Shown one piece after another: positions 46,501 to 59,575 of a DNA stretch of 64,000 nt. This stretch comes from Mya arenaria (Eukaryota; Mollusca; Bivalvia; Myida; Myidae). The notes below the pieces were generated by a model. That model was not told where the DNA came from. It saw only the letters and a list, made by a program, of their open reading frames with translations, and did not search any database. Each line of letters starts with the position of its first letter. The stretch's first letter is position 1. The stretch is taken from assembly GCF_026914265.1 (NCBI RefSeq), contig NC_069136.1, positions 17,723,228 through 17,787,227 on the forward strand, given 5' to 3'. The translations under genes and the position numbers were made by a program.

Positions 46501-48480
46501 CCGATGATGCACGTGACCCGGCTGACATTCTATTACTGTTAGTTTCGGCGGAAATGCCTTTCTTGCAAACTGGACAGGCCAATTTAAAATTGCCAACGTC
46601 AGAAAGTTACGTCTTATGAGGTTTTGGTGAAAGTTACCAAAGAAATGCAATTTCTATGTCAATATAACGCATGTGGATAATTTAAGGTCTGCAAGAAAAA
46701 GACAAACCATGTGTTTCTGGTTCGGATCGAAAATTCCAAACCGAGGGCACCTGCGTAAACCAGTAACGAGGACTGGAAACACATGATAGATACTATTCAG
46801 GTGTTCGTTTTATTCTGAAGTTACTATATCAGATTTTATTATTTCCTTTACTTGATTCGTTTTCACTGTCTTCAAGATGATACTGACTCCGATAGGGCTT
46901 GTATTTTCATTTGTGCAATCAATAATAACTGTTTAAACAAATGTAAGGTTTTGTGCAGATACTATTGTTTATATTCGCAGTGAGCTCCTGTTTCACCGAC
47001 AAAGGAGGCGGTGAAAATTTAACGTGTATAAGTAAAGGCATGTTGATTCATGTGTGGACTGTCTGTTATGTTTGTACGTTGTTTGTGTATCGTCCGTTGT
47101 TTGTTAGGCTTTAGTAGTGTGCCTCATTAGCAGGGTATGTGTTGTTGTGTTATTTGACACATTACTTGCTTTATCTTATAATTTACACTTCCATTAAAAT
47201 ATATATTATCCTTTTTATGAAACTAAGAACACGTTTAAGCCTATAAAGACACATATTTCCGTCGTTTGTTATTATTTTGATAATTCAATTCTTTCTCACA
47301 TGTTTCTGTAATTACCAAAATAAATTCTGTGTTCTATATATTTCTTTTATTTGTTTCACTTCCTCCTAATTATCGATTACTTATTTTATATGTTTGTACT
47401 AACGCCTGCTTGTATCAATACAATCGTATGTTGTTTTTTTTGTAATCAATAAAACAACAATACAGCTTAATTTTGCTTTCAAGCTTTTTTTTAATAAAAT
47501 AAGAACAGGATCCACTGTGCTTTATCTTTTTTTATTCCGAATTAAACCTCTGTTAAATACAATTTACTTGAGCCCATTACTTTACTCTTTAATTCACAAT
47601 GTCAGTGAATAATTTTGCAAAACTGCTTGTTAATGTTTTCCCTCTATAATTATCCCGATTTGATTCTCTGCCCTATTCAAGAAATGGAATATAACACCAG
47701 GAGACCAGGAACGTGAAACAATACTTATAGTTCAAAATGTAAATGAAACGGGAACTTAATTGTCCATTTAAATGTGACACAGATACCTCACAATATTCGT
47801 CGAACTCATCGTCTATGGTTGATACCTTATTCGGCCCTATCTGTCCGATTGCTTTCGAAATTCCCTCATTTGAAAGAGCGAAAAGATGATAGTGTTATAC
47901 CAGATGGGTTAAAATGTAATTGTCAAAGATTCATGGAAAGTATAACTATAAAATAAATGTATTTATTCCGGACTTTATGAAATAATGGTATCTACTGTGG
48001 ACTATATGCCATTGCTATTATAATATCTTATTGTGTTTGTAAACTGTTATGTTTCCTATTAATATTCGATTCCAACAAGTAACGATCTCGTGTATTCCAA
48101 TACATAGCAAATAAATGTATTCAAATTGACAGGTAAGAAAATTGTCTAACAGTATAATACATTATTGCATTTGTAAACTTCTGGAGAGTGTGGTCTTTGT
48201 AAATGAATTTAACAGAAACGGTCTGAGTCAAATATCGTTCAAATATCGATTAAGTATGTACTGACATACTGACATACGTTACCTATTATTTTTGTTTAAT
48301 AAATATTTCGGACTTTCGAATTAAAAATAATCTAATGAATAGTCTACATTTCTTAACTATATGTGTCATTATGTTTTTCATTTGTTATCAATGGCACTTC
48401 ATAAAACCTAAAGTTTGTTTGTTTAATTAACTGATCGCAGTTTACTCCACACTAAAGGTCCATGAACACCTCTTCCCTGA
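43560..48480. other. Gene-poor intergenic region
   Basis: No gene recognised. Contents noted: a C-rich run at about 43632-43645, a GC-richer patch at 44030-44300, and a small hairpin at 45200-45260 with complementary TCTCTTTT and AAAAGAGA. Short open frames lack codon or homology support. Confidence 0.45.
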
Positions 48481-48499
48481 ACTAGTATGTCTATATTTG

Positions 48500-49420
48500 C
48501 TGCCTTTACTCTTAATTACATATTGGCAGCATTTTTCCTATTCTGTATGTCTATATTGGCTGCCAAAATCGTTTTATACCATCCCGTGTAAGTTTGATGC
48601 AAAATGATATTCGTCAGACATTTTAAAGACCTTTCTATGTCATTGAATGTGTGTATTCCAAGTTTCAACGAAATTGGACGAGAAATGACAAATATATGAT
48701 ATTTTTTAAGTCTCAAGAAGTGGTCGTTTCTTGAGAAATTCATTAATCTTTATAGGTCATGACATATAAAAAATATGTCATACAAAAAATGTTATTGATT
48801 TTGTTACAATCACTAAGAATTAGTTGCAATCAACATTAATTACATGTTTTTACAAGATCGGACATGGTTAAACATAGTTCAATGAACTTAAAAATATCTT
48901 TAAAGTAGTTTAGATATTTTTATCAATGTTATTTGGTGTGTAACTAAGTGTGAACTAGTTCCAATCAATCGATATGTATTCAAAGTTTCAACAAGATTGG
49001 AAAAGCTATGACAAATATTTGATATTTTATGTCTCAAAAAGTGGTCGTTTCTTGAGAAATTCATAATGACTTAATGACAGATGAAAATTATTTCATAATT
49101 AACCATGTTTTTGATTTTGTTACTTGTAGTAAGAATTTGTTCCAAACAACATTTATTCCATCTTGTTAGGTTGGACATGATTAAACAAACTTTTTTTGAG
49201 TGCTAAGATATACCGGTTGGACAAAAACATTCATGAATTTTCATAGCATTGCCAAGTTAAACATGATTTTTTAAGACTTATCTATGTCATTTGTTGTGTT
49301 ACTTATAGTATTGTAACAGTATGAGCCAATATATAGTGGTTTTACAAAATATATCAAATAGACCAAAGATTATTGATTTTAAGTTAATTAATAAACCACT
49401 TTAAGTTTACACCTTGTGCT
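48500..49420. repeat. Degenerate tandem repeat, units of about 300-350 bases
   Basis: Related phrases recur. AGTGGTCGTTTCTTGAGAAA occurs at about 48719 and 49041. GTTTCAACGAAATTGG and GTTTCAACAAGATTGG are at 48662 and 48987. TAAGAATTAGTTGCAATCAA and TAAGAATTTGTTCCAAACAA are at 48814 and 49131. A third unit after 49200 is much weaker. Confidence 0.65.
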
Positions 49421-49429
49421 TTTTATATG

Positions 49430-50630
49430 AATAACTAGTTTTAGCATTATATATTATGCAGACTAGATCAGAAATTACACTAAGATTGGTTAGCGTTTTT
49501 AAGTGTTAAAATTGGTATTTTGAAAATAAAACGCGTGCCTACCACCCTCACTTTTGGCAACTTTTTAATATATAATGGTAAGTACTTTTCACATGTTTTT
49601 TAACTTAACAAAACAAATTTGATAATGGTTACTTTGGTATTTCCAGTTGCTGAAGCATAAACATCACTTTACATATTGTTCTGAAGAAGATTGAAATTGA
49701 ATTTCTTTCATTATGTGTTGACATTCAAAATATTTGTGAGAAATCAAGGTTTTTAGTTATGAAATACTTTGTCAAACTCTTCTTTATTACTTCACAATAA
49801 GCATACTGTTAAACATCTCATAGTTTTTTACAACTATAATCGGAAATGAACTTGTGGTTGTCTGGAAGTTCCTGATTCCCATCGCTTTGCAAAATGCATT
49901 ACAATACAATGGTTAAATCAATCTTAAATCTAAAATCAAAATTGGAACTAACCGCATCTACTTTTCTTGATCATCTCGGCCAGAACTAATTTGTCTATAG
50001 TTTGAATTTAAATTCATCATAATCGCTTGACACAAAATAAAACTATGTCATTTGGTAGGCCTAAACAACTCGTGGTAAGAGTTTAAATAAATAAAACCTA
50101 CTAGGGTAAATAGTTATTTAAATACAATACGATAGTCAGTTGTTTGAGACAATAAATATATACAATTCGATAATCAATGCACACTGTTTTAACTCTGGGT
50201 CGATTCTAGTATTATGTCTATCAGACTTATAATTTCAATATCTAGTGAAATGATGAAAGAATATTTGTGCCAAATGTAAATCTAGAATGCACCTGGATTT
50301 CGGAGGCAAACATAATAAGAGCAATGGAAAATTATAATTTAATATCTTTAACGATACTCCACGCTCATAGGCACACCGATATTGAAATTTATCAAATACA
50401 CTGTAACTCTGTTTTGTAAAAGAGTAGGAAGAAACTTTTAAAGGTTCAATAAACTGACAATCATGGCTTATTCCGCTTCAATATTTCTTTATCCTTTATT
50501 CTGTCATCACGTGAAAGACTATAACCATATGCTTAATTCTGGCCAAAAATAAATAACACGTTTAAGAATTGTAATGTACATAAACGCATGTAAAGCCTGA
50601 AATATATCTACATAATTTAATTATCACAAT
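49430..50630. other. AT-rich intergenic region
   Basis: No gene, RNA or clear repeat is seen. Confidence 0.5.
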
Positions 50631-50644
50631 GCAAACCATGAACA

Positions 50645-52385
50645 AATTTCTTCGCTCGTGATTCGTTTTCTAGATTGAACTTGATCAGAGTTTGACAAGT
50701 CCTCTTCCAGTTTCTCAGCTCTTTCTTCCGCTTGTTTTTGTATTATGTCTTGTTTCTATCTTCATATACATACTTTAACTCGGTAGTTCCATTTACCTCT
50801 GTACCTCAAGTTTTCACATCTACGAAATTTCTTTTAACTTTTCTTTGTATATTGCGATAACTATAATTTAAGGCACATCATATGTAGTCAAATTAGACTT
50901 ATTCGGTAACTCACCTGGGTGTTAAGCAAACTTCAATCTTGAAATGTAAACCTTCAATAGAAACTAGCTGTCAGAAAGATAAAAATGCATTTTACGCAAT
51001 GACCGATCAAGGGGCCCATTCACATGGTTTAAATCTACTAGTGTCTGTGTACCTTTATATCAATATAATTATGCTAATTGTTCTATATTGTAGCGAGTTG
51101 TAGGATAATATTACAGCTAGTGACATTACTACAATCAATCGACTCCAACACTTTATTGATATAAAAATTTCCAAGGATTACACTTTACAACTAGATCCGA
51201 TATGTGTGAGTCCCTACTAGGACTTAACAAGTTATATTCGTCGGTAATAATCAGGAAATTGTTGTTTTGACATTTACTTCTATGTCTTGACTCTTAATGT
51301 GCTAGTATAAGTAATTTTAAGACGATATTTCCAGTACGTCAAAGATGAGAATGTAATTTTAGGGTTTATACCTGACATCTGTAAAATTATATGTGTCTTT
51401 GGACTTCAAAACTCTATTCACAAAACTTTAATACACCCTGAACAAATACAATCAAGACTCCAATGGAAAACTACTATAAACTGACTCGTGCATTCTAAAG
51501 AAACTTTGCTGTGGACATATAGAACTACGTCGGGCGAAGATTGTAGACTTTTCAAAGTGTTACACCCAAATGTTTCCAAAGCAACAGTGTATTATGTTTT
51601 TGACACGAACTATTCCAAACACATCCGAATTTTAACTTCAAACCTCTGGTGCAACGAACAGTCTTCAACGATGCTACAACTGTGGTAAAGTCGTTAATAA
51701 CGTAGATGTACACAACGTATATTAATGCAGTGAACGTGAACGGGATAGGTGGTGTTTCATCGCTGACGTCACAGAACTTGACGTCAACCTTGCCCAAGAA
51801 CTAGCATTTATGGACGGAGAAACATTTTCCTCGCACTTCTTGGCGAAGATCTCATAGTTCCTGACTATGTTGAGTTAAGGTAATCGCATCTTTTTTTATT
51901 GATAATCTCTGCCAGAACTAATTTGTCCTTAGTTTGAATTTAGACTAATCATAATCATTATCTGGACACAAAATAAAACTCTTTTTTTATCTTTTTATAG
52001 GCCTTTTAAGCATTTTATGATTTGAAGAATCAGTGATGTTTTGACATCATCGTATTATTGTCATGAATACTGACGTCATCATATGCTGAGCATCGATCGC
52101 TGATAGGTGTACCTTTCACGTATTGTATTTGAAGTTATAAGGTATGTGTTATTGATATGGTGTAAGGAGTTCAATGTTTAAAGGTGCATTATTAATACCA
52201 CTTCGTTTTCAATAGAAATCGCATGCACAACACATCACGCCCAAATTCAGATATTACCTTTTTTGCAATATTAGGATGGTCGACCACATTCATGCAGCCT
52301 AGCTCAAGGTATCGTTCCTGCATTCGCTGTGAATGAAACAGGCGAACTGCCTCGAGTTGCAGCGCATCGGTTTTCCCAAGCAGAA
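50645..52385 (-). pseudogene. Broken relative of the 448-residue helical gene
   Basis: Three stretches are recognisably related, in the same order and strand, to exons of the intact gene at 55.2-60.2 kb: about 52235-52384 (exon 2), 52030-52120 (exon 3) and 50645-50865 (coiled-coil exon 5). Exons 1 and 4 and the 3' half are not found. The copy is clearly broken. It is probably an old tandem duplicate, since the DNA similarity is only moderate. Confidence 0.75.
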
Positions 52386-52399
52386 TTAATTTCTAACAA

Positions 52400-55225
52400 A
52401 TAAAAGTAACACTTGATTACTGGTTTATGTGTCTGAAAGCCTTATCAGTAAATATCTCAACCAGAAATGTGACCTGTGATTTTTTATTACTTTGTTATTC
52501 CTCTTGTAATATTTGCATTGGAATTCGCAGAAGTTTTTCTAGTTTCGTTTTGAGACATAAACATGTACGAAAACACTTTCTTTTGCATTTGCAAGCTATG
52601 TAGGTTTTTAGTTTTCGATCTTTCGTTTTAGTCTGAGCTTATATCAACACTCTTTGCTAATCGCAAAATATACACAGACTTTAGTCGATATATTTATTTA
52701 TGTTATGCATCATAGTGTACAAGATACCTGTTTATAAATTATCATGCCAAGAGATCAACTATGGGACACAACTGTGATAAATGCGCTTTGATAATGATAC
52801 GGAAAATAAAACGCAATTGAATAAAGAGTACGATTTGAGCATATCAATGTCATTATCCTAGTTTACTTGCGAGGTTTTGACATGTCAATATAATGAATAA
52901 ATTTTATTAATGTCATAACGACTGGTACAAAGTTTGACATTCACTTAATCAGAATCGATGTACTTTGAAAACGGGTATGATTAATTTAAGCAAGTTTTGG
53001 CAGATTGAGTGCCATTACTTTTCGTGAGTGGAAATGGCAAACACTTAGTGAATGTGTCATGTTCAAACGTCGATAATCTGAAAGCAATTGCTCTGCTATG
53101 AATAAGATTTTTAACGAATCTAATTGCGATGATATCCTTTTAAAGCGGATGAATAACTAATGATGGACAAACCGCCATCAACAACTACTCCGAACGAGTT
53201 GATGCCTCATGGTCGGCTATGAATAAAAACAGCGAAACTTATGAGGAGCAAAGCTTTATTACAAAACATCATCACAGCATATATAGAACGTCAATAGAGA
53301 TACATACATCACTTCAAATACAATAAGATTATTTTATATACACAGTAGAGGATTTTGTATTAGTGTTTATCATTTTTAGAAGCATGCATTCCTACTTTTG
53401 CTCTAAATTAAGTAACCCGATTGACAATTACGGTATATTTCGATATGAATACAATGTGACGACAAGACCAAACGATTAAAAATACTTCAAACTGTAAGTA
53501 GTCGTGAAAGTTGACATACTTTTGCCTTTTCATGTATCTGTTTGTGAAGTACTTGGTTAGAAAACAACAGCAAACTGTCGTCGATATATATATAGTATTA
53601 TATTCCGCCCAAATAAAATAAAAGTTAAACATAGTTTACTAACAATAAAAGATATTATCGAATGATGTTATCAACATGTTTCTTGTACATGCATTAACAT
53701 AAGGCACACAGAGTTATAGATACCATAATGATTAATCAAGATACAAATGGCTAAAAGTAAATAAAACACACAGTGGTTAATGAGACAGTAAAAGAATGTA
53801 ATACATCAACCAGAAACACCACGAGTCGACAAAGCTAGGTTATAAGTAATTTAGACTACAGGGACAAGCTCAATTATAAAAAAAACATTAATAAAAACAT
53901 AGGTTGTGCCATCAGGAAATTAGGCCAATTTCAGTTTTCGATATCCTCATACAAGTAATTATCTTATATTCATTCATTCTTATCAACAAAAACTGTATCT
54001 AAATCAGCCTGGTGTATACACATTTTTATCATTTTGCATCATTCTTAAATATTCAATGTGAAACCGACCTTGATTAAAATGACTTTAAATCAACGTCTAC
54101 CATGTTTATCACAACAACTTTTTCTGAACTCAAACTATTGAGCAGAAACGAGGGTTTTAAGTTTATCGAAACCTCTATCACTTCATGATCTTGCGATAAA
54201 GTAACTCGATCATGATACATCATTTCTCACCCCAAAAGTACATATCCACATATGTTTGCCGAACGTCAAAGCATGTTTGTTATTACTAACTTAACTGACG
54301 ATATTAAGCAGAGTCCTTTGAAAAGATTCACTTGTCTGGTCTTGACCCTTATATGCATATTTTTTCTTATTCCAATCACAGTAAAATTTTGTCAATAGCC
54401 TCTTAACCCTGTATTCATAGTTTCAGATGATTTAACACCATAAGATCAAGAAAGAAGCAAAACAAAGCTTTGTCCCATCTACATCACTCCTGATTTAAAG
54501 TTAATGAAAAGGATGATACTTTTAACAAGAAAAAAACATTGATTCCAAAAGCAGCAAAATTGCATCGTGGTGTGAAGTATGTTGGTATCTATAAGACCAA
54601 AGTGAGGTTACACATAAAGATGGCAAAACAATCCAAATAACAAAACAATACACCGAGAGCAGAGTAATGCTATATTTTTAACATATAAATCCTCCGAACC
54701 TACGACAATTACTACCATCAACACATCTAGACAACACTACAGCCAACAAGTGTCTATATAATATATTCCCATTATACATAAACAGCAACGATGAATTTTT
54801 AGAACAAGTTAAGAGATAAATATTGTTTCAATTGATAAAAAAAATGAAATTGAATATTATTGTTTATATGTTTTGGGCGCAAAAACAGATGTGAATCCAC
54901 TAAAACATTTTAATTAACATCTTGATTTGAGTTAATTTGTCAAGTGATTTTAATATTCACTTAATATTGATCATGTTATGTTAACTGAATTTTACATAGA
55001 ATATGCAATTTAAAAGCATAAATTAGAAACATAAAATATTATGTAAACTGAAATATAAATTTATACTATTTTTATATCAAAAAGACACGAAATCTGCTCG
55101 ATAAATATATCATCTCATACAAATATTGTTTTATGTGTTTCATCTCCGTTATGACTTTTTTCATATGTTTTTACTGAATTGTCATCTTGTAGCCTTCAAT
55201 GATTCAATAGTTCAGTATTTGCATC
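52400..55225. other. Intergenic region 3' of the helical gene
   Basis: AT-rich. No coding exon or RNA gene recognised. No clear AATAAA for the gene above was found on the minus strand within the first 300 bases. Confidence 0.5.
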
Positions 55226-55227
55226 AT

Positions 55228-55440
55228 TTATGCGTCTTTTTCGTCGGTAATGTCTTCAATCTGAGGGTAAACCTGGTCGATCTCTTTCTTTAGCTCACTT
55301 AATACAGCTTGCTTTCTGTTTTTTCTTTCTTCAGCAGACAAGTGGTCAAGTGGTTTTGACAGATACTCGTACAGGAAATCTATCTCCCTGTCAGTCTCCA
55401 CAACATACGCGCCGCAAAGTTTCCCGAAAAAACCCCAGTT
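55228..55440 (-). CDS. Helical gene coding exon 9 and stop
   Basis: 213 bases: NWGFFGKLCGAYVVETDREI, EYLSKPLDHLSAEERKN and an acidic end QIEDITDEKDA. Stop TAA. Confidence 0.83.
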   Translation of the reverse strand, partial: NWGFFGKLCGAYVVETDREIDFLYEYLSKPLDHLSAEERKNRKQAVLSELKKEIDQVYPQIEDITDEKDA

Positions 55441-58400
55441 CTAGATGAGAAGAAATCAAACATTTTGAGGTGAACCTAACATCTTGAATATGAGTGAGTC
55501 ATTTAAGGGAGATTTGTGTCGTCACGTGTATATTTATTGACTGTACTTGCACAAACATGTTCAGAAAGTATCTTTAATTTACATAAATATTAATAACAAC
55601 TATAAATAATGAATATATCAAATATAATATAAAATGCGTCTTCATAAGAAAAACAATTTTAACCTGTTCAGCTCTTTCTACGGACTTCAGAAAACGTGTC
55701 TGGTACCGTTCGTCCTCTATCTTTTTAAGGTAAACTTCTCCGGCTTTTGTGTCATCTTTCAGGTACTTTGTTGCCGCTGCCATATCTTCCCAAAACCTAA
55801 TAATCTTTGTAAAAAGCTTGTCCACATCACCCAAGTGGGTTGCCGCTTCCTTAAGGTTATGCACGTCACCAAGGCCAACTGTAACAAAGTGAATCTAGGT
55901 TGTCTAAATTGTAAAGATAAACCCCTTAAAAGGCATTGGTTTTTTTTGCTGTTATTACTGATCTAAACTATTTTGGCTCGATAGTGAAGAACGCTAATAG
56001 CTGTAATGAACCACTGTCGATTCCGTTTATTGGTGAAAACCAGTACTGTACAATCGTTGAGTGCAAATTATTCACTTGTGAGCATTGACATCACAATAAA
56101 GCAGTCGGATATAATATTTCCTTTGGTCACACTCACCCTCAATTGTCTTATTTGACGAAAGTCGATCATTATAATAAAACAGTATGCGTAACGACTTTAG
56201 ATACGTATATCTATAAAATATTTAAGATGAAAACAAACTCAACGTAAAAAACTCACAACAGTGAAGGCATATTAATTATAATCTTACATGTATACTACCT
56301 GTTATATCTCTATTAAGTTTTTCGATCATGGCATGTCTTTCTAGCGCTTCTGTACGTTGTGTGTCTTCTTCAATTCTGAGTTTTACTTGTTGCTCGTTCC
56401 TCGCCCTGTCCTCAGTATTCAGTAGCTTATACTGTTTTCTTTTCAACTTTATCTTAAAAAAACAAGGAAGGATTGATAGTTATCTAGCATTCAAGAAACA
56501 TAGCCCACATGGTTAATTTGTTTGGACAATGGGTTCTTAATTACCTGACTTTGCCTCCTCCTGTCTTCAAGATAGCCTGATATGAGTCCCACAGTAGCAT
56601 TCACGATCGTTTTTGCGGTTTCTGGGACGCCTCCAAGAGTAAAAGATCCCATCACATCGTCTATGAATGTTGGTCCGTCTTCTAAGTCCAAGGCTTTTAT
56701 GTCCTTTTCTACAATGAAACAATGAAAACTGCAAGGACAAACACAGTATTGAAAACCTTATCCAATACTATGTGTAAAGTCTCATTGATGAAGTACAACA
56801 AACACAATCAACTCTACAAGACAAGAAACTAAACAACTATCAAACTGACGTCATTGGTAAACGTTTAGTTTTGGAAAGTCAGAAGCCATCTATACAGTAG
56901 TGACTAATGTAACATTTATATCTTGCAGACATCAACAGCCGTCTGGCAACAACTCAAAACCTAAATATGAACGATATTGCGAATATTGCTCCTCCCGTAT
57001 TTTCTTTTCTATTAACAAAACATATTCTTATTTTTAAACCTTGTATTAATCAAATGTGCAAAGCATACCAATTTCTTCGCCCATGACTTTCCTTCTTGAT
57101 CGAAGTTCTTCCAGCTCCTTATCAGCTTTTGCCAACTCTACCTTCAACTTCTCAGCATTTTCATTCGCCTGCTGTTGCCTTTTTTCTTCCATCTCCCTTT
57201 CTATCTTCTTTTGCTCGTTAGTTTTCTTCACTGTTGTATTTCGTTTGTCAACATCTCCAAGATTTGCCTGAACCTTTCCTTGTATCTCATAATAACTACA
57301 ATATAAAAAGTGTAGCCGTCAAGCTAAGGCAGTCACTATAAGACTGTATACGAAAAGATGCACCTATTTTAAATAGAAAACAATGGCATAGTCCCAAAAA
57401 ATGACATGTCAAGGGTCTAATCATTTGGTAATGATCAACAAAATGTGTGTCGCTATATTTGTATCGAACAGACTATAGTAGCCGCTGACATGTGTAAATT
57501 TACACATACTTTGTTTAAATTAAAGTGACATCATAATGATTCGTGAAGCGTTTGCCAGGTCAAAAACAATATATCGAAGTCATGTTTTGAGTTAATAAAA
57601 ACAAGGACATAGCCTTGAAATTGAAAATTTAAATGGCTAGCTCATCGCAATTTACAATGAACTGTTTGATGTGAATGTTCTAAGTAGTATGTCACAAAGT
57701 TTGACTGTGATGGATCATTCTCATATTGAACTGGTTGTTTTGAACGAAATCAACAGTAGCAAGATTTTCATCGTATACCAGTAAACAATATACATGTGTT
57801 AATCAATAATTAACGACAAATAACGGCAAGTGAACTGGATAGTACACGTTTTATACCTGTAATGCCTGGTTTTCCTTGATAACAAATTCCTACACACACC
57901 GATAACGAACAATATTTGCTTTGATCAGAAATATATAATTGTTTACAAAAAGCATGCAAATTGTTATGTATAGATGGCGGTACCTTGCTTTTGTCTTTTC
58001 AGATTCTGTTTTCATATCCTCGGCATGATCGAGTATTTGCCCAAATGTTTCCCTGACTATGTCAACGTCCTTGTGATAAAAATGTGTCATTAACATTAAA
58101 TCAATTGCAAAGATCAATGTGCGAATCTTATTTTGTAAACAACAACTAGTTTAATGACACAAATAGTTAGATAGTCGAACGTCTATGCTTTGGGAATACG
58201 AACCGTATATTTTAACAACAACTTCATGTTCTTACACCAAGTTCGACGCCGTCACGAATCATTGGCAACAACGTTTGAACAACATGTTTTGACGTCATGG
58301 TAAACTTCTTCATTAAGCCTGACGTCATCAAATGCTGTGCTCGAGCATCGTGAGCTGTTAAACGAACCTTAAATATATAGCGATCATTATGGTTAAATGA

Positions 58401-59543
58401 TATGTATCATTGATAATATTATTTTACAAAATACTTTCAATTGAATCGTTCGCACATTTCAGAGTTCACCTCTTTTGCAATATCAGGATGGTCGACCAAA
58501 TTCAGGTAGCCTAGTTCAAGGTATCGAGCCACCTCCCGTTGGGAATGGTATAGGCGAACTGCGGTGAGCTGCAGCGTCTCATCTTTCTCCAGCAACACTG
58601 ATTTCTACAAATATGAGAAGGAATCGAATTTTTAACTTCTGGTGTCTGATTCTTAACCACTTAGCTTTATCAAATCTGCATTTAGTTAAATACCTTAAAT
58701 ACGTCAAGATATTTCAAAACAGCCCGAAATACCAAAATACCACCGGCCGATTAATGCTTTTTGCCATTACTTTGAATAAATTCAATTCAAACATTTAGTA
58801 TATATTGTTCTTTAATGCAGAATGTTTCATAACCAATGAGATGGAGGGTGGATGGATCAGTTAAAACAATCCGAGAAAACATGTGTTCCTATAAGTTAGC
58901 GAACATGTTGCTGCAGGTCTAGCTTTGACCAAAAACATTTCGTTATACCACTTTGAGATTCTTTCCCGTAGATATCAAAACGTGAGAACAATGCATGTGC
59001 TCTTTTGCTTATATTAGAAATTCTTAAATACTTATCTATAACGTTATTACCATGCTTAAACATCTTCATTTCGATGGTAAATAGAAGAAAAATACACCCT
59101 TTTAAACTATTATCAGTGTATTTCAGTTCAATGAAACATTCCACAAGTAATCGATAGCTTAATGTTCAAAATTTCTTAATACCATTATGTTTAAACTGAT
59201 ACGATAATTATACATCTCCTATAGTGTACGTGCACTGTGTGAATTGTGCTAGATAAACTAGATATAAATACACTAGAATCATAAACATCACTTTACTAAA
59301 TTTAAATCATTGAAAGTCCTGTGTTTGAGAAAATGCTCACTGTATGCTCATACCATGCTTATAAAAGGGTTTGCCAAAATTATTTATTGCGAATAGTTTT
59401 AATTTAAAAATATCCTATTTTATTCGATTTATGAATTTTTATTGAACCAAATATCTTGTATTTTTGAAATCTTAGCATTATTCACACATAAGAACGTCCG
59501 CAGTCATGCACTCACACACAACTCACACTCAACACACACGCAC

Positions 59544-59575
<32 letters not shown>

